Source: Tahibacter sp042701255 (GTDB taxonomy: Bacteria; Pseudomonadota; Gammaproteobacteria; Xanthomonadales; Rhodanobacteraceae). Taken from it: DNA of 64,000 bases. The stretch covers positions 806,001-870,000 of the forward strand of contig NZ_CP170554.1 of NCBI RefSeq assembly GCF_042701255.1. Reading direction: 5' to 3'. Each line of letters starts with the position of its first letter. Within the stretch, counting starts at the first letter, position 1. The notes beneath the pieces were generated by a model that did no database searches, was not told where the DNA came from, and saw nothing but the letters and a program-made list of their open reading frames with translations. Below, piece by piece: positions 30,686-38,863 of the stretch. The position numbers and the translations under genes are program-made.

Positions 30686-32500
30686 CTAGCGGCGGCGCGT
30701 GGCCAGCAGCCCGCGCAACTCGGCCTTTTCGCCGTCGTCGAGACCGCCATCAGCCTGCTTGGCAATCAGATCGTCGGTGCGCTGCTGCCGGGTCTGGGCG
30801 GTCAGCACGGCCAGTGAATCGATGAACTCGCGTTGCAAGGTGCCGGCGTCGCCATGCAGCGACAGCACGGCGAGTTTGCGCAGCGACGCGCCTTCCTCGC
30901 GCTGCTCGTACTGCTGCAGCAACGCGGCCGTATTGACCGTGGCACGTGCGCGGCAGGCGTCGATCAGCTCGATCAGCAGGCCGATACCCGGGCGGCGCAG
31001 CGCTGCGAACGCATACGGTGGCGCGTCCACCGATTCGACGAAGCTGGGGTTCTGCAGCAGCAGTGCGACCGCGTAGCGCACCACGCTGCGCTGCGCATCG
31101 ACTGCACCGGACGGGCGGGCGGCCGCCGGCGCTTCAGCGACAGGAGCGCTGTTGCCGCGCAGCTGGGCAACGCGTTCCTCGAGCATCTCCTCGACGCCTT
31201 CGCGCATCTGCGGCGACAGGCTGGCCGACAGCGACCAGCGAATCGCCGTCTTGTCGGTCAGCAGTTCCAGCATGCGGTCGCGAAACGAACCTTCGGGAAT
31301 GCTCGCGATCATTTCCTTGCAGCGCTCGGCCAGCCGCGCGCGCCCGTCGGCGGTGCGCAGATCGGTGCCGCTTTCCTGGTGAGCGAAGAAGAATTCGCTG
31401 AGCGGCGTAGCCGTGGTCAGGCGCTGCTCGAAGCCGGCGCTGCCTTCCTGGCGGATCAGGGTGTCCGGATCCTCGCCGTCGGGCAGGAACAGGAAATGCG
31501 CCTGACGGCCCTCGCGCATGCGCGGCAGCACCGATTCGGCGGCGCGCCAGGCGGCCTGGCGGCCGGCGCGGTCGCCGTCGAAGCAGAAATACACATCCGC
31601 GCAATTGCGAAAAAGGATTTCCGCGTGCTCGCGCGTCGTTGCCGTACCCAAGGTCGCGACGGCCTGGGGCAAGCCGTGTTGATGCAGCGCGATCACGTCC
31701 ATGTAGCCTTCGACGACGATGATGCGGCCGATCTTCTGCTGCGCCTGGCGCACCTGCCACAGCGCGAACAGTTCGCGGCCTTTGTGGAACAGCGGCGTCT
31801 CCGGCGAGTTGAGGTATTTCGGGCCGTCGCTCTTGACCAGCACGCGGCCGCCGAACGCGATGATGCGGCCGCGCCGGTCCTGAATCGGAAACATCACGCG
31901 ATCGCGGAAGCGGTCGTAAGGCATGCCGCCGCGCTCGCCGCGCGTCAGCATGCCGGCCTTCTCGAGCAGGGCGATGCGCTGCGGGCTGTTGCCGAGGGCG
32001 CTGCGCAGGCCGTCGTAGGCGTCTGGCGCATAGCCGAGACCGAAGGCCGTGATGGTTGCGGGGTCGAGTCCGCGACTGTCGAAATAGGCCCGGGCTGCGG
32101 CATTGTCGGCCAGTGCGCGCTGGTAGTAGCGCGCGGACTGGTCGAGCATCGTGTAGAGATCCGCCGTGTCGCTCTGCTGCGGTGCCGCTGCGCGGCCGCC
32201 CTCGTAGGGCACCTTGAGACCGACACGGCCGGCCAGTTCCTCGATCGCGTCGGGGAATTCCAGACGGTCGTAGTCCATGAGGAACTTGATCGCACTGCCG
32301 TGCGCGCCGCAGCCGAAGCAGTGATAGAACTGCTTCTGCGGGCTCACGGTGAACGAGGGCGAGCGCTCGTCGTGGAACGGACAGCGTGCGCTCCAGTCGC
32401 GGCCCGCCTTCTTCAGCGGGATGCGCTCCTGGATCACGTCGACGATGTCGACGCGCGCGAGCAGATCGTCGATGAAGCTGTCGGGAATACGGCCGGCCAT
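30686..32500 (-). CDS. dnaG: DNA primase
   Basis: This 604-aa primase makes RNA primers for replication. The N-terminal zinc-binding domain has C40, H43, C61 and C64 ('ARCPFHDERSPSF', 'FYHCFGCGAHG'). The RNA polymerase domain includes 'FGGRVLVKSDGPKYLNSPET' and the TOPRIM acidic residues in 'VVEGYMDVIAL' and 'FCFDGDRAGR'. The C-terminal helicase-interaction domain is about residues 440-604. It sits in the rpsU-yqeY-dnaG order of the macromolecular synthesis operon. A 12-bp hairpin (32600-32628) lies between yqeY and dnaG. Confidence 0.98.
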   Translation of the reverse strand: MAGRIPDSFIDDLLARVDIVDVIQERIPLKKAGRDWSARCPFHDERSPSFTVSPQKQFYHCFGCGAHGSAIKFLMDYDRLEFPDAIEELAGRVGLKVPYEGGRAAAPQQSDTADLYTMLDQSARYYQRALADNAAARAYFDSRGLDPATITAFGLGYAPDAYDGLRSALGNSPQRIALLEKAGMLTRGERGGMPYDRFRDRVMFPIQDRRGRIIAFGGRVLVKSDGPKYLNSPETPLFHKGRELFALWQVRQAQQKIGRIIVVEGYMDVIALHQHGLPQAVATLGTATTREHAEILFRNCADVYFCFDGDRAGRQAAWRAAESVLPRMREGRQAHFLFLPDGEDPDTLIRQEGSAGFEQRLTTATPLSEFFFAHQESGTDLRTADGRARLAERCKEMIASIPEGSFRDRMLELLTDKTAIRWSLSASLSPQMREGVEEMLEERVAQLRGNSAPVAEAPAAARPSGAVDAQRSVVRYAVALLLQNPSFVESVDAPPYAFAALRRPGIGLLIELIDACRARATVNTAALLQQYEQREEGASLRKLAVLSLHGDAGTLQREFIDSLAVLTAQTRQQRTDDLIAKQADGGLDDGEKAELRGLLATRRR

Positions 32501-32599
32501 CGCGCTAGTGTGGCGATTCCGCGATGGGTTGAATATGGGCCTGAAAACGGCGAGGCGGGAAACGGCGGCCGGCGGAGATCAGGCATGCGTCGGCAGCGG

Positions 32600-32628
32600 G
32601 CAGCCGGAGCGCAGGACGCTCCGGCTGC
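32600..32628 (-). other. Stem-loop between yqeY and dnaG
   Basis: The arms GCAGCCGGAGCG and CGCTCCGGCTGC (12 bp) surround a 5-nt loop. No T-run follows on the minus strand. It may be an attenuator or an RNA-processing site that tunes dnaG expression relative to the genes ahead of it. Confidence 0.4.
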
Positions 32629-32644
32629 GAGAGTTGACCGAGGC

Positions 32645-33097
32645 TCAGCCGAGGCTGGCGAGCTTGGTTTTGACGCGTTCGGACAGTGCGCCCATGTCGG
32701 CGCGCCCGGCGACCTTGGGACGGACCAGGCCGATGACCTTGCCCATGTCCTTGGGACCGGTCGCACCGGCTTCAGTCACGGCGGCGGCGATGATCGCGTC
32801 GATTTCGGCGTCGTCGAGCTGGGCCGGCATGTAGGTCTGCAGCACGCCCATTTCATAGCGCTCGACTGCGGCCAGGTCTTCGCGGCCGGCAGCTTCGTAC
32901 TGGCTCAGGGAATCCTTGCGCTGCTTGAGCATCTTCTCGATGACGGCAAGGACCTGGGTGTCGTCGAGCACGATGCGTTCGTCGACTTCGCGCTGCTTGA
33001 TCGCTGCGTTGATCAGACGGATCACGCCGAGGCGGTCCTTCTCGCCGCCCTTCATGGCGGCCTTCATGTCGTCGGTCAGTCGTTGTTTCATGGACAT
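32645..33097 (-). CDS. GatB/YqeY domain protein
   Basis: This is a 150-aa YqeY-family protein. It contains the tail domain shared with amidotransferase subunit GatB: 'DDMKAAMKGGEKDRLGVIR' at the N-terminus and 'GKVIGLVRPKVAGRADMGAL' at the end. The family is thought to bind tRNA, but its role is not settled. It lies between rpsU and dnaG on the same strand, a conserved position in gammaproteobacteria. Confidence 0.95.
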   Translation of the reverse strand: MSMKQRLTDDMKAAMKGGEKDRLGVIRLINAAIKQREVDERIVLDDTQVLAVIEKMLKQRKDSLSQYEAAGREDLAAVERYEMGVLQTYMPAQLDDAEIDAIIAAAVTEAGATGPKDMGKVIGLVRPKVAGRADMGALSERVKTKLASLG

Positions 33098-33114
33098 GGC
33101 AATTCTCGAATGAC

Positions 33115-33152
33115 GAAAAGCACAAAGCCGGCGCTACTTGCGTAGCACCGGC
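33115..33152 (-). terminator. Terminator/attenuator between rpsU and yqeY
   Basis: Read on the minus strand, an 11-bp stem (GCCGGTGCTAC / GTAGCGCCGGC, one G-U pair) with a GCAA loop is followed by CTTTGTGCTTTT. A partial terminator here would explain why S21 is made in excess over primase, as is known for the E. coli rpsU-dnaG operon. Confidence 0.65.
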
Positions 33153-33208
33153 CGGCGGAGCAACCCGCAGAACGGGGAGATCGGGGCAGGCAGAGCCCGC
33201 CCGGAAAC

Positions 33209-33424
33209 TCAGTACAGACGCTGGCGCTTGGTGACGTCGCGCGACACGCGGCGCAGATGGCGCTTCACGGCCGCGGCGCGCTTGCGCTTGCGTTCCTGGG
33301 TCGGCTTTTCGTAGAACTCGCGCTTGCGCGTTTCGGCCAGGACGCCGGCCTTTTCGCAGGTGCGCTTGAAGCGACGCAGGGCAAATTCGAAGGGTTCGTT
33401 TTCGCGAACTTTGACGTTGGGCAT
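33209..33424 (-). CDS. rpsU: 30S ribosomal protein S21
   Basis: This is a 71-aa basic ribosomal protein (bS21) with the family sequence 'MPNVKVRENEPFEFALRRFK', then 'CEKAGVL' and 'REFYEKPTQERKRKR'. The ATG at 33424 is the family start; the open frame upstream to 33517 is spurious. It diverges from tsaD across only 55 bp. It is first in the rpsU-yqeY-dnaG transcription unit. Confidence 0.98.
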   Translation of the reverse strand: MPNVKVRENEPFEFALRRFKRTCEKAGVLAETRKREFYEKPTQERKRKRAAAVKRHLRRVSRDVTKRQRLY

Positions 33425-33479
33425 GATATCTCCGCTGTTACACTTGCGCCCCGTTCTTGGGCGAGCCGCGAAGTTTAGC

Positions 33480-34526
33480 GTGTCAGACCAGCCGATTGCA
33501 AAGCCTGTACTGGGCATCGAATCTTCCTGCGACGAGACCGGCGTCGCGGTTTACGACCTGCAGCGCGGCCTGCTGGCGCATCGGCTGTACAGCCAGATCC
33601 GCCTGCATGCCGAATACGGCGGCGTCGTACCCGAGCTCGCCAGCCGCGACCACGTGCGCAAGTTGTTGCCACTGTTGAAAGAAACCCTGGATGCCGCGGG
33701 TCTGGGCGTGGCCGATCTCGGCGGCGTGGCCTATACGGCCGGCCCCGGCCTGATCGGCGCGCTGCTCGTCGGTGCATCGGCCGCGCGGGCGCTGGCCTGG
33801 TCGCTGGACGTGCCGGCCATCGGCGTGCACCACATGGAAGGGCATCTGCTGGCACCGCTGCTCGAAGCCGAGGCACCGGAACCGCCGTTCGTCGCGCTGC
33901 TGGTTTCCGGCGGCCATTCCATGCTGATCGCGGTCGACGCGATCGGCGTCTACCGGCTGCTCGGCGACACCCTCGACGACGCCGCCGGCGAAGCCTTCGA
34001 CAAGACCGCCAAGCTCATGGGGCTGCCGTATCCGGGCGGACCGGAGCTCGCGCGGCTGGCCGAGTCCGGCACCTCCGGCCGGTTCCGCTTTGCGCGGCCG
34101 ATGACCGACCGTCCCGGGCTCGACTTCAGCTTCTCGGGACTCAAGACCCAGGTCCTGCTGGCCTGGCAGAACAGCGACCGCACCGACACGACGCGCGCCG
34201 ACATCGCGCGCGGCTTCGAGGAAGCCATGGTCGACACCCTGCGCATCAAATGCCTGCGCGCGCTCGAAGCGACCGGCGCGCGTTCGCTCGTGATCGCCGG
34301 CGGCGTCGGCGCGAACAAGCGCCTGCGCGCCCAGCTGGCCGAAGCCGCGCAGCGCCAGGGGTTCCGCGTCTATTTCCCGCGGCCGGAGTTCTGCACCGAC
34401 AACGGCGCGATGATCGCGCTGGCCGGTGCGCTGCGGCTGCAGGCGGGCCAGCTCGAAGACAATGCCATCCGCGTATTTCCGCGCTGGGATCTGGAGCAGC
34501 TGCGTCCGCTGCATCCGGGCACCTGA
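33480..34526 (+). CDS. tsaD: tRNA N6-threonylcarbamoyladenosine transferase
   Basis: This is a 348-aa ASKHA-fold enzyme that transfers threonylcarbamoyl from the AMP ester to A37 of ANN-decoding tRNAs. Motifs are 'VLGIESSCDETGVAVYD' at the N-terminus, 'AYTAGPGLIGALLVG', the metal-binding His118 and His122 in 'GVHHMEGHLLAP', 'LLVSGGHS' and 'VIAGGVGANKRLR'. Translation probably starts at GTG 33480 (VSDQPIAKPVLGIESS), since no ATG fits. It is divergent from rpsU, the classic arrangement, and is followed by folB after 24 bp. Confidence 0.97.
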   Translation: MSDQPIAKPVLGIESSCDETGVAVYDLQRGLLAHRLYSQIRLHAEYGGVVPELASRDHVRKLLPLLKETLDAAGLGVADLGGVAYTAGPGLIGALLVGASAARALAWSLDVPAIGVHHMEGHLLAPLLEAEAPEPPFVALLVSGGHSMLIAVDAIGVYRLLGDTLDDAAGEAFDKTAKLMGLPYPGGPELARLAESGTSGRFRFARPMTDRPGLDFSFSGLKTQVLLAWQNSDRTDTTRADIARGFEEAMVDTLRIKCLRALEATGARSLVIAGGVGANKRLRAQLAEAAQRQGFRVYFPRPEFCTDNGAMIALAGALRLQAGQLEDNAIRVFPRWDLEQLRPLHPGT

Positions 34527-34550
34527 GCCACGGACGACAAGGGACACCCC

Positions 34551-34910
34551 ATGGATATCGTTTTCATTGAAGACCTGCGCATCGAGACCGTCATCGGCAT
34601 CTACGACTGGGAGCGGCAGATCCGTCAGGTCGTCGCGCTCGATCTCGAAATGGCGTTCGACAACCGCAAGCCCGCGGCCAGCGACAAGATCGACGACACG
34701 CTGGACTACAAGGCCGTGTCCAAGCGCCTGATCGCCTTCGTCGAGGCGGCGCATTACGAGCTCGTCGAAACCCTGGCCGAGGAATGCGCGCGCATCGTGC
34801 GCGAGGAATTCGGCGTGGCCTGGCTGCGTCTGCGTCTGGCCAAGCCCGGCGCCGTGCGCGGTTCCAAAGCCGTCGGCGTGGTCATCGAACGCGGCGTCAA
34901 GCCGGGCTGA
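34551..34910 (+). CDS. folB: Dihydroneopterin aldolase
   Basis: This 119-aa enzyme converts 7,8-dihydroneopterin to 6-hydroxymethyl-dihydropterin and glycolaldehyde in folate synthesis. The start 'MDIVFIEDLRIETVIGIYDW' is typical, with a conserved Glu-Arg ('WERQIRQ'). 'LDYKAVSKRLIAFVE' is the pterin-binding helix, and 'VETLAEECARIV' and 'RLAKPGAVRGSKAVGV' end the fold with the catalytic Lys. It lies 5 bp ahead of folK, whose product acts next. Confidence 0.95.
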   Translation: MDIVFIEDLRIETVIGIYDWERQIRQVVALDLEMAFDNRKPAASDKIDDTLDYKAVSKRLIAFVEAAHYELVETLAEECARIVREEFGVAWLRLRLAKPGAVRGSKAVGVVIERGVKPG

Positions 34911-34915
34911 CCGCG

Positions 34916-35401
34916 ATGGAGCGCGCCTATCTGAGCCTGGGGTCCAATCAGGATCCCGTCGCGAATCTTGCCTCGGCGATCGCCGCGCTGCGCGAGCGCT
35001 TCGGCGACGTCGTCGTTTCCGCCGCGTATCGCTTTCCGGCCGTGGGTTTCGACGGCGCCGATTTCGTCAATCTCGCCGCGATCGTCACGACCGACCTCGC
35101 GCCGGCCGAGCTCAATGCCTGGCTGCACGCACTCGAAGATTGCCACGGCCGCCGCCGCGACGTGCCGCGCTTTTCCGACCGCACCCTGGACATCGACATC
35201 GTGCTCTACGGCGAGCGGGTGCTCAGCGGCAGCGGCAATCTGCAGGTGCCGCGAGACGAGCTGCGGCACGCCTTCGTACTGCGGCCGCTGGCCGAGATCG
35301 CGCCCGACGTGCGGCATCCGCTGGCTGGCCGGCGTCTGGCTGAGCTCTGGCGCGAACACGCCGACCACGGCCGTCATTTCGACGTCGTCGCGCTGGCCTG
35401 A
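34916..35401 (+). CDS. folK: 2-amino-4-hydroxy-6-hydroxymethyl-dihydropteridine diphosphokinase
   Basis: This is a 161-aa HPPK, transferring pyrophosphate from ATP to 6-hydroxymethyl-dihydropterin. It has the start 'AYLSLGSNQDPVANLASAIA', the acceptor loop 'FVNLAAIVTTDL' and the signature 'RFSDRTLDIDIVLYG' with its two metal-binding Asp residues. 'VPRDELRHAFVLRPLAEIAP' ends the domain. The ATG at 34916 is chosen because upstream frame overlaps folB in another phase. Directly follows folB and completes consecutive folate steps. Confidence 0.96.
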   Translation: MERAYLSLGSNQDPVANLASAIAALRERFGDVVVSAAYRFPAVGFDGADFVNLAAIVTTDLAPAELNAWLHALEDCHGRRRDVPRFSDRTLDIDIVLYGERVLSGSGNLQVPRDELRHAFVLRPLAEIAPDVRHPLAGRRLAELWREHADHGRHFDVVALA

Positions 35402-35479
35402 CGTTTCGCCCGTGACGCCCCGCAGGCGCCGTGCTAGCGTCCGCCCGGGCTGAAGATTCCACACGGGGAGGAAGCGATC

Positions 35480-36325
35480 ATGTTCGAGAAATTCAGGCAG
35501 AGCTGGGCGCTCATGAAGGCCAGCGCCGGCGTGCTCAGCGCCGACAAGGAACTGCTGGTGTTTCCGGCGCTGTCAGCGCTGTGCTGCGTCATCGTCGCAG
35601 CGACGTTCTTCGTGCCGGCCGCGTTCGCCGGCCTGTTCAAGCATTTCTCGCGCGACCACATCGATCCGGTGCTCGCGCTGCTCGGTTTCCTGTTCTACCT
35701 CGTGCAGTACTTCGTGATCATCTTCTTCAACACCGCGCTGGTCGGCGCGGCGATGATCCGTCTGCGCGGCGGCGATCCCACCGTCGCCGACGGTTTCCGC
35801 ATCGCCATGTCCAAGCTGCCGGCGATACTCGGCTATGCGCTGATCTCGGCCACGGTCGGTCTGATATTGCGCGCGCTGCAGGAACGCGCCGGCTTCATCG
35901 GCCGCTGGGTCGTCGGCCTGATCGGCGCGGCCTGGGCCGTCGCAACCTTCCTCGTCGTGCCGGTGCTCGTCAACGACGACGTCGGGCCCGTCGATGCGGT
36001 CAAGCGCAGCGTCGAGCTGCTCAAGAAGACCTGGGGCGAAAACCTCGTCGGCAACGTCGGCATCGGCCTCGTGTTCGGCCTGATCGCCTTCGCCATCGTC
36101 ATCACCGGCGCCATCCTGGTCGGTGCGGCTGCGTCGCTGCAGTCGACGCCGCTGGTCATCACGGCCGTCGCGCTCGTCGTCGCCGGATTCGTCGTCATGA
36201 GCCTGATCCAGGCCGCGTTGACCGGCATCTACGCGGCGGCGATCTACCGCTATGCCGAGGAAGGCGAAGTCGGCGGCGGTTTCGATCACGCGCTCGTGGC
36301 CAACGCGTTCCGCGTCAAAGCCTGA
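35480..36325 (+). CDS. DUF6159-like integral membrane protein
   Basis: This is a 281-aa protein with about six hydrophobic helices. A cytoplasmic N-terminal stretch 'MFEKFRQSWALMKASAGVLS' and 'DKELLVFPALSALCCVIV' resemble the DUF6159 family. Later 'WAVATFLVVPVLVNDDVGPV' and 'AVKRSVELLKKTWGENLVGN' are the best-conserved parts of such proteins. The function is unknown. It follows folK by 78 bp with its own GGAGG ribosome site and ends at a strong terminator. Confidence 0.75.
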   Translation: MFEKFRQSWALMKASAGVLSADKELLVFPALSALCCVIVAATFFVPAAFAGLFKHFSRDHIDPVLALLGFLFYLVQYFVIIFFNTALVGAAMIRLRGGDPTVADGFRIAMSKLPAILGYALISATVGLILRALQERAGFIGRWVVGLIGAAWAVATFLVVPVLVNDDVGPVDAVKRSVELLKKTWGENLVGNVGIGLVFGLIAFAIVITGAILVGAAASLQSTPLVITAVALVVAGFVVMSLIQAALTGIYAAAIYRYAEEGEVGGGFDHALVANAFRVKA

Positions 36326-36350
36326 TTCCGCATCGATGATCCGCAACGAA

Positions 36351-36376
36351 GCCCGGCCGCAAGGCCGGGCTTTTTT
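36351..36376 (+). terminator. Intrinsic terminator after the DUF6159 gene
   Basis: The stem GCCCGGCC / GGCCGGGC with a GCAA loop is followed by TTTTTT. It lies between two convergent genes and may also slow transcription arriving from the folM-like gene. Confidence 0.9.
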
Positions 36377-36388
36377 GTGGGCGCGATT

Positions 36389-37126
36389 TCAGATGTTCAG
36401 CGAACGCCCGCCGTCGACGTGGATGACTTCGCCGGTCACGTACGGTGCCTGCAGCAGCCAGAGCACGGCGTCGGCGACGTCTTCCGGCGTGCCGCTGCGC
36501 GCAAGCGGCACGCGCGCGAGCAGAGTCTGCTGCTCCGCGCCGGTCTTGCCGCTCTCGGGCCACAGGATCGCGCCGGGCGCGATCGCGTTGACGCGCACCT
36601 GCGGCGCGAGGTCCAGCGCCAGTGAGCGCGTCATCATCAGCAGCGCGGCCTTGGCCATGCAGTAGATCGGATGCCGCGCGAGCGGGCGTTCGGCGTAGAC
36701 GTCGACGAGATTGACGATGCAGCCGCGTGAATTCGTCAGCGCCGTGGCCGCGGCCTGGGCCAGGAAGAACGGTGCGCGCGCATTGCTCGCGAACAATTCG
36801 TCCCATTGCGCCGGCGTCGCGCTGCCGATGGGGGTCGGCTCGAACGCCGAGGCGTTGTTGACGAGGGCGTCGAGCCGGCCGAAACGTTCCAGCGCCGCGT
36901 CGACGAGATCCGGCAACATTTCCACATTGCTCAGATCTGCCTGCAGGATCAGGGTGCCGTGCGCGCGCTGCGCTTCCAGTTCGGCGGCGAGTGCGTCGAG
37001 CTCGCTGCGCGAGCGGCGGCAGTGCAGGGCGAGATCGTAGCCGGCCGCATGCAGGCGGCGCGCGATCGTTGCGCCGACGCGCCGGGCCGCACCGGTCACC
37101 AGCGCCACGGGTCGGGTATCGGTCAT
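36389..37126 (-). CDS. Pteridine reductase-type SDR (FolM-like)
   Basis: This is a 245-aa short-chain dehydrogenase. Its nucleotide motif is 'TGAARRVG', with an Arg where most SDRs have Gly; that is the TGxxxRxG signature of PTR1/FolM pteridine reductases. 'ALHCRRSRSEL' supports NADPH preference. Other motifs are 'VNNASAFEPTPIG', the catalytic Tyr-Lys pair in 'HPIYCMAKAALLMM', and 'RVNAIAPGAILWPE'. It probably reduces dihydromonapterin or dihydrofolate. Its position close to folB and folK fits. An upstream ATG at 37135 is also possible. Confidence 0.85.
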   Translation of the reverse strand: MTDTRPVALVTGAARRVGATIARRLHAAGYDLALHCRRSRSELDALAAELEAQRAHGTLILQADLSNVEMLPDLVDAALERFGRLDALVNNASAFEPTPIGSATPAQWDELFASNARAPFFLAQAAATALTNSRGCIVNLVDVYAERPLARHPIYCMAKAALLMMTRSLALDLAPQVRVNAIAPGAILWPESGKTGAEQQTLLARVPLARSGTPEDVADAVLWLLQAPYVTGEVIHVDGGRSLNI

Positions 37127-37191
37127 CGGCGGCACCTCGGCTATGCTTGCGGCTCCGCGATTGCCGCATACCCCAGCCGCGAAATCCAGCC

Positions 37192-38319
37192 TTGCCAGTC
37201 GATCTGCCTGAACCCACTCCTGCCGAGCGCGAGCATAGCGACACGCTGGCCGCCTTCATCCGCAACGAGATCGCGGCGAACGGCCCGTTGCCGTTTTCGC
37301 GCTTCATGGAGCTCGCGATGTATGCGCCGGGGCTGGGCTATTACAGCGCCGGCAAGACCAAGTTCGGCGCCGACGGCGACTTCATCACGGCGCCGGAACT
37401 CGGCAGCCTGTTCGCGCGCTGCGTCGCGCGCGCGATCGCGCCGACCTTGCGCGAGCTCGGTCCCGACGCGCAGCTGCTCGAGCTCGGCGGCGGCAGCGGC
37501 GCGTTCGCGGTCGACTGCCTGCGCGAGCTCGCTGCGCTCGACGCGTTGCCGGCGCGCTATGCGCTGCTCGAGCCCAGCGCCGATCTGCGTCAGCGCCAGC
37601 ATCAGCGGCTGCAGGCGCAGTCGCCGGAGATCGCGTCGCGCGTCGTCTGGATCGATCGGCCGCCCGAAGACGACTGGCACGGCGTGCTGTTCGCGAACGA
37701 GGTGCTGGATGCCTTGCCGGCGACGCGCTTCAGCCTGCGCGACGGCGAAGTGTTCGAGGAGTACGTGGTCGATGCCGAGGGCGGTTTCGCCAGCATCGAT
37801 CTGCCGGCCGACGGCTTCACTGCGAACGCCGTGCGCCACGTCGAGCGCGATCTCGGCCACGGTCTCGCCGATGGCTATCGCTCCGAAGTGATGCCGCAGC
37901 TGCCGTACTGGATTCAGGCCGTCTGCGGCGGACTGCAGCGTGGCATGGCGTTGTTCGTCGACTACGGCTATGCGCGGCGTGAGTTTTACCGCGACGACCG
38001 CCGCGACGGCACCCTGATCGCGATGTATCGGCATCGCGCGCATGCGGAAGTGCTCGCGCGCGTCGGTCTGCAGGACCTCACCGCGTTCGTCGATTTCAGC
38101 GCGCTGGCCGAAGCCGGCACCGGCGCGGGTTTTCGCATGGCCGGCCTCGGCACGCAGGCCGATTTCCTGATCGCCAACGGTCTCGACGAAGTCTTCGCCG
38201 CGGCTTATGCGGCCGCGCCCGACGAGGCCGCGCGCTATCGTCTGGCCCAGGAAGTGAAGCGGCTGACCTTGCCGGCCGAGATGGGCGAGACGTTCAAGGT
38301 CATGGCTTTCGAGCGGTGA
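37192..38319 (+). CDS. MidA-like SAM-dependent methyltransferase (DUF185)
   Basis: This is a 375-aa protein of the NDUFAF7/MidA family. It has the start motif 'GPLPFSRFMELAMYAPGLGY' and 'FITAPELGSLFARCVARAI'. The SAM-binding motif is 'LLELGGGSGAFAVD', followed by 'VLFANEVLDALP' and the C-terminal 'VDYGYARREFY'. In mitochondria the relative methylates an Arg of a complex I subunit; the bacterial targets are not known. No ATG fits the beginning; TTG 37192 gives MPVDLPEPTPAERE. Divergent from the FolM-like gene. Confidence 0.9.
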   Translation: MPVDLPEPTPAEREHSDTLAAFIRNEIAANGPLPFSRFMELAMYAPGLGYYSAGKTKFGADGDFITAPELGSLFARCVARAIAPTLRELGPDAQLLELGGGSGAFAVDCLRELAALDALPARYALLEPSADLRQRQHQRLQAQSPEIASRVVWIDRPPEDDWHGVLFANEVLDALPATRFSLRDGEVFEEYVVDAEGGFASIDLPADGFTANAVRHVERDLGHGLADGYRSEVMPQLPYWIQAVCGGLQRGMALFVDYGYARREFYRDDRRDGTLIAMYRHRAHAEVLARVGLQDLTAFVDFSALAEAGTGAGFRMAGLGTQADFLIANGLDEVFAAAYAAAPDEAARYRLAQEVKRLTLPAEMGETFKVMAFER

Positions 38320-38467
38320 CGGGCAGTCCCAAGGCCGCAGCTCGCAGCGCTTCGACCGTTGCACACGAAAGCGCCGCCGTGATTGCCCGCGAATCGCCTG
38401 CGGGTCGTCACGCCGGCGGCATCCGGTACGGCGAGGCTGTGCGCCTCTCACCGAACGAGCATTCCCG

Positions 38468-38863
38468 ATGATCTGGCATCCCCGCGCGCTGCGGTTTCTC
38501 GGATTCTGGCGCGGCATCGGCCGCGGCCTGCTGCTGGCTTCCGTCGTCGTCGCGCTGCTGCCGGCGCCGGCCGGCATGAACCGCATCGCGAACGGCGACA
38601 AGATCGCGCACGCGGCGGCATTCGCCTTCCTGATGCTCTGGTACGCGCAGATCTATGCGCAGTCACGTGATCGTCTGCGCTGCGCCTTGGGCCTGGTCGG
38701 CTTGGGTCTGAGCATAGAACTGCTGCAAAGCCTGGTGCCGTACCGCAGCGCCGACGTCTGGGATCTCGTCGCCGATGCGGCCGGCGTGGTCCTGGGCCTG
38801 TTGCTCGCGCGCTCGCCGCTCGGCGATCTGCTCAGCCGCTGCGAGCCTCGACCGGCGGCTTGA
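38468..38863 (+). CDS. VanZ-like membrane protein
   Basis: This is a 131-aa protein with about four hydrophobic segments. VanZ-family features are 'NGDKIAHAAAFAFLMLWYAQ' after the first helix and 'SIELLQSLVPYRSADVWDLV' with the Glu-Leu-x-Q and Asp-x-x-D pattern. The function is unknown; VanZ itself gives low-level teicoplanin resistance, but most relatives are uncharacterised. Its last 32 bp overlap the end of the convergent cca gene. Confidence 0.85.
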   Translation: MIWHPRALRFLGFWRGIGRGLLLASVVVALLPAPAGMNRIANGDKIAHAAAFAFLMLWYAQIYAQSRDRLRCALGLVGLGLSIELLQSLVPYRSADVWDLVADAAGVVLGLLLARSPLGDLLSRCEPRPAA

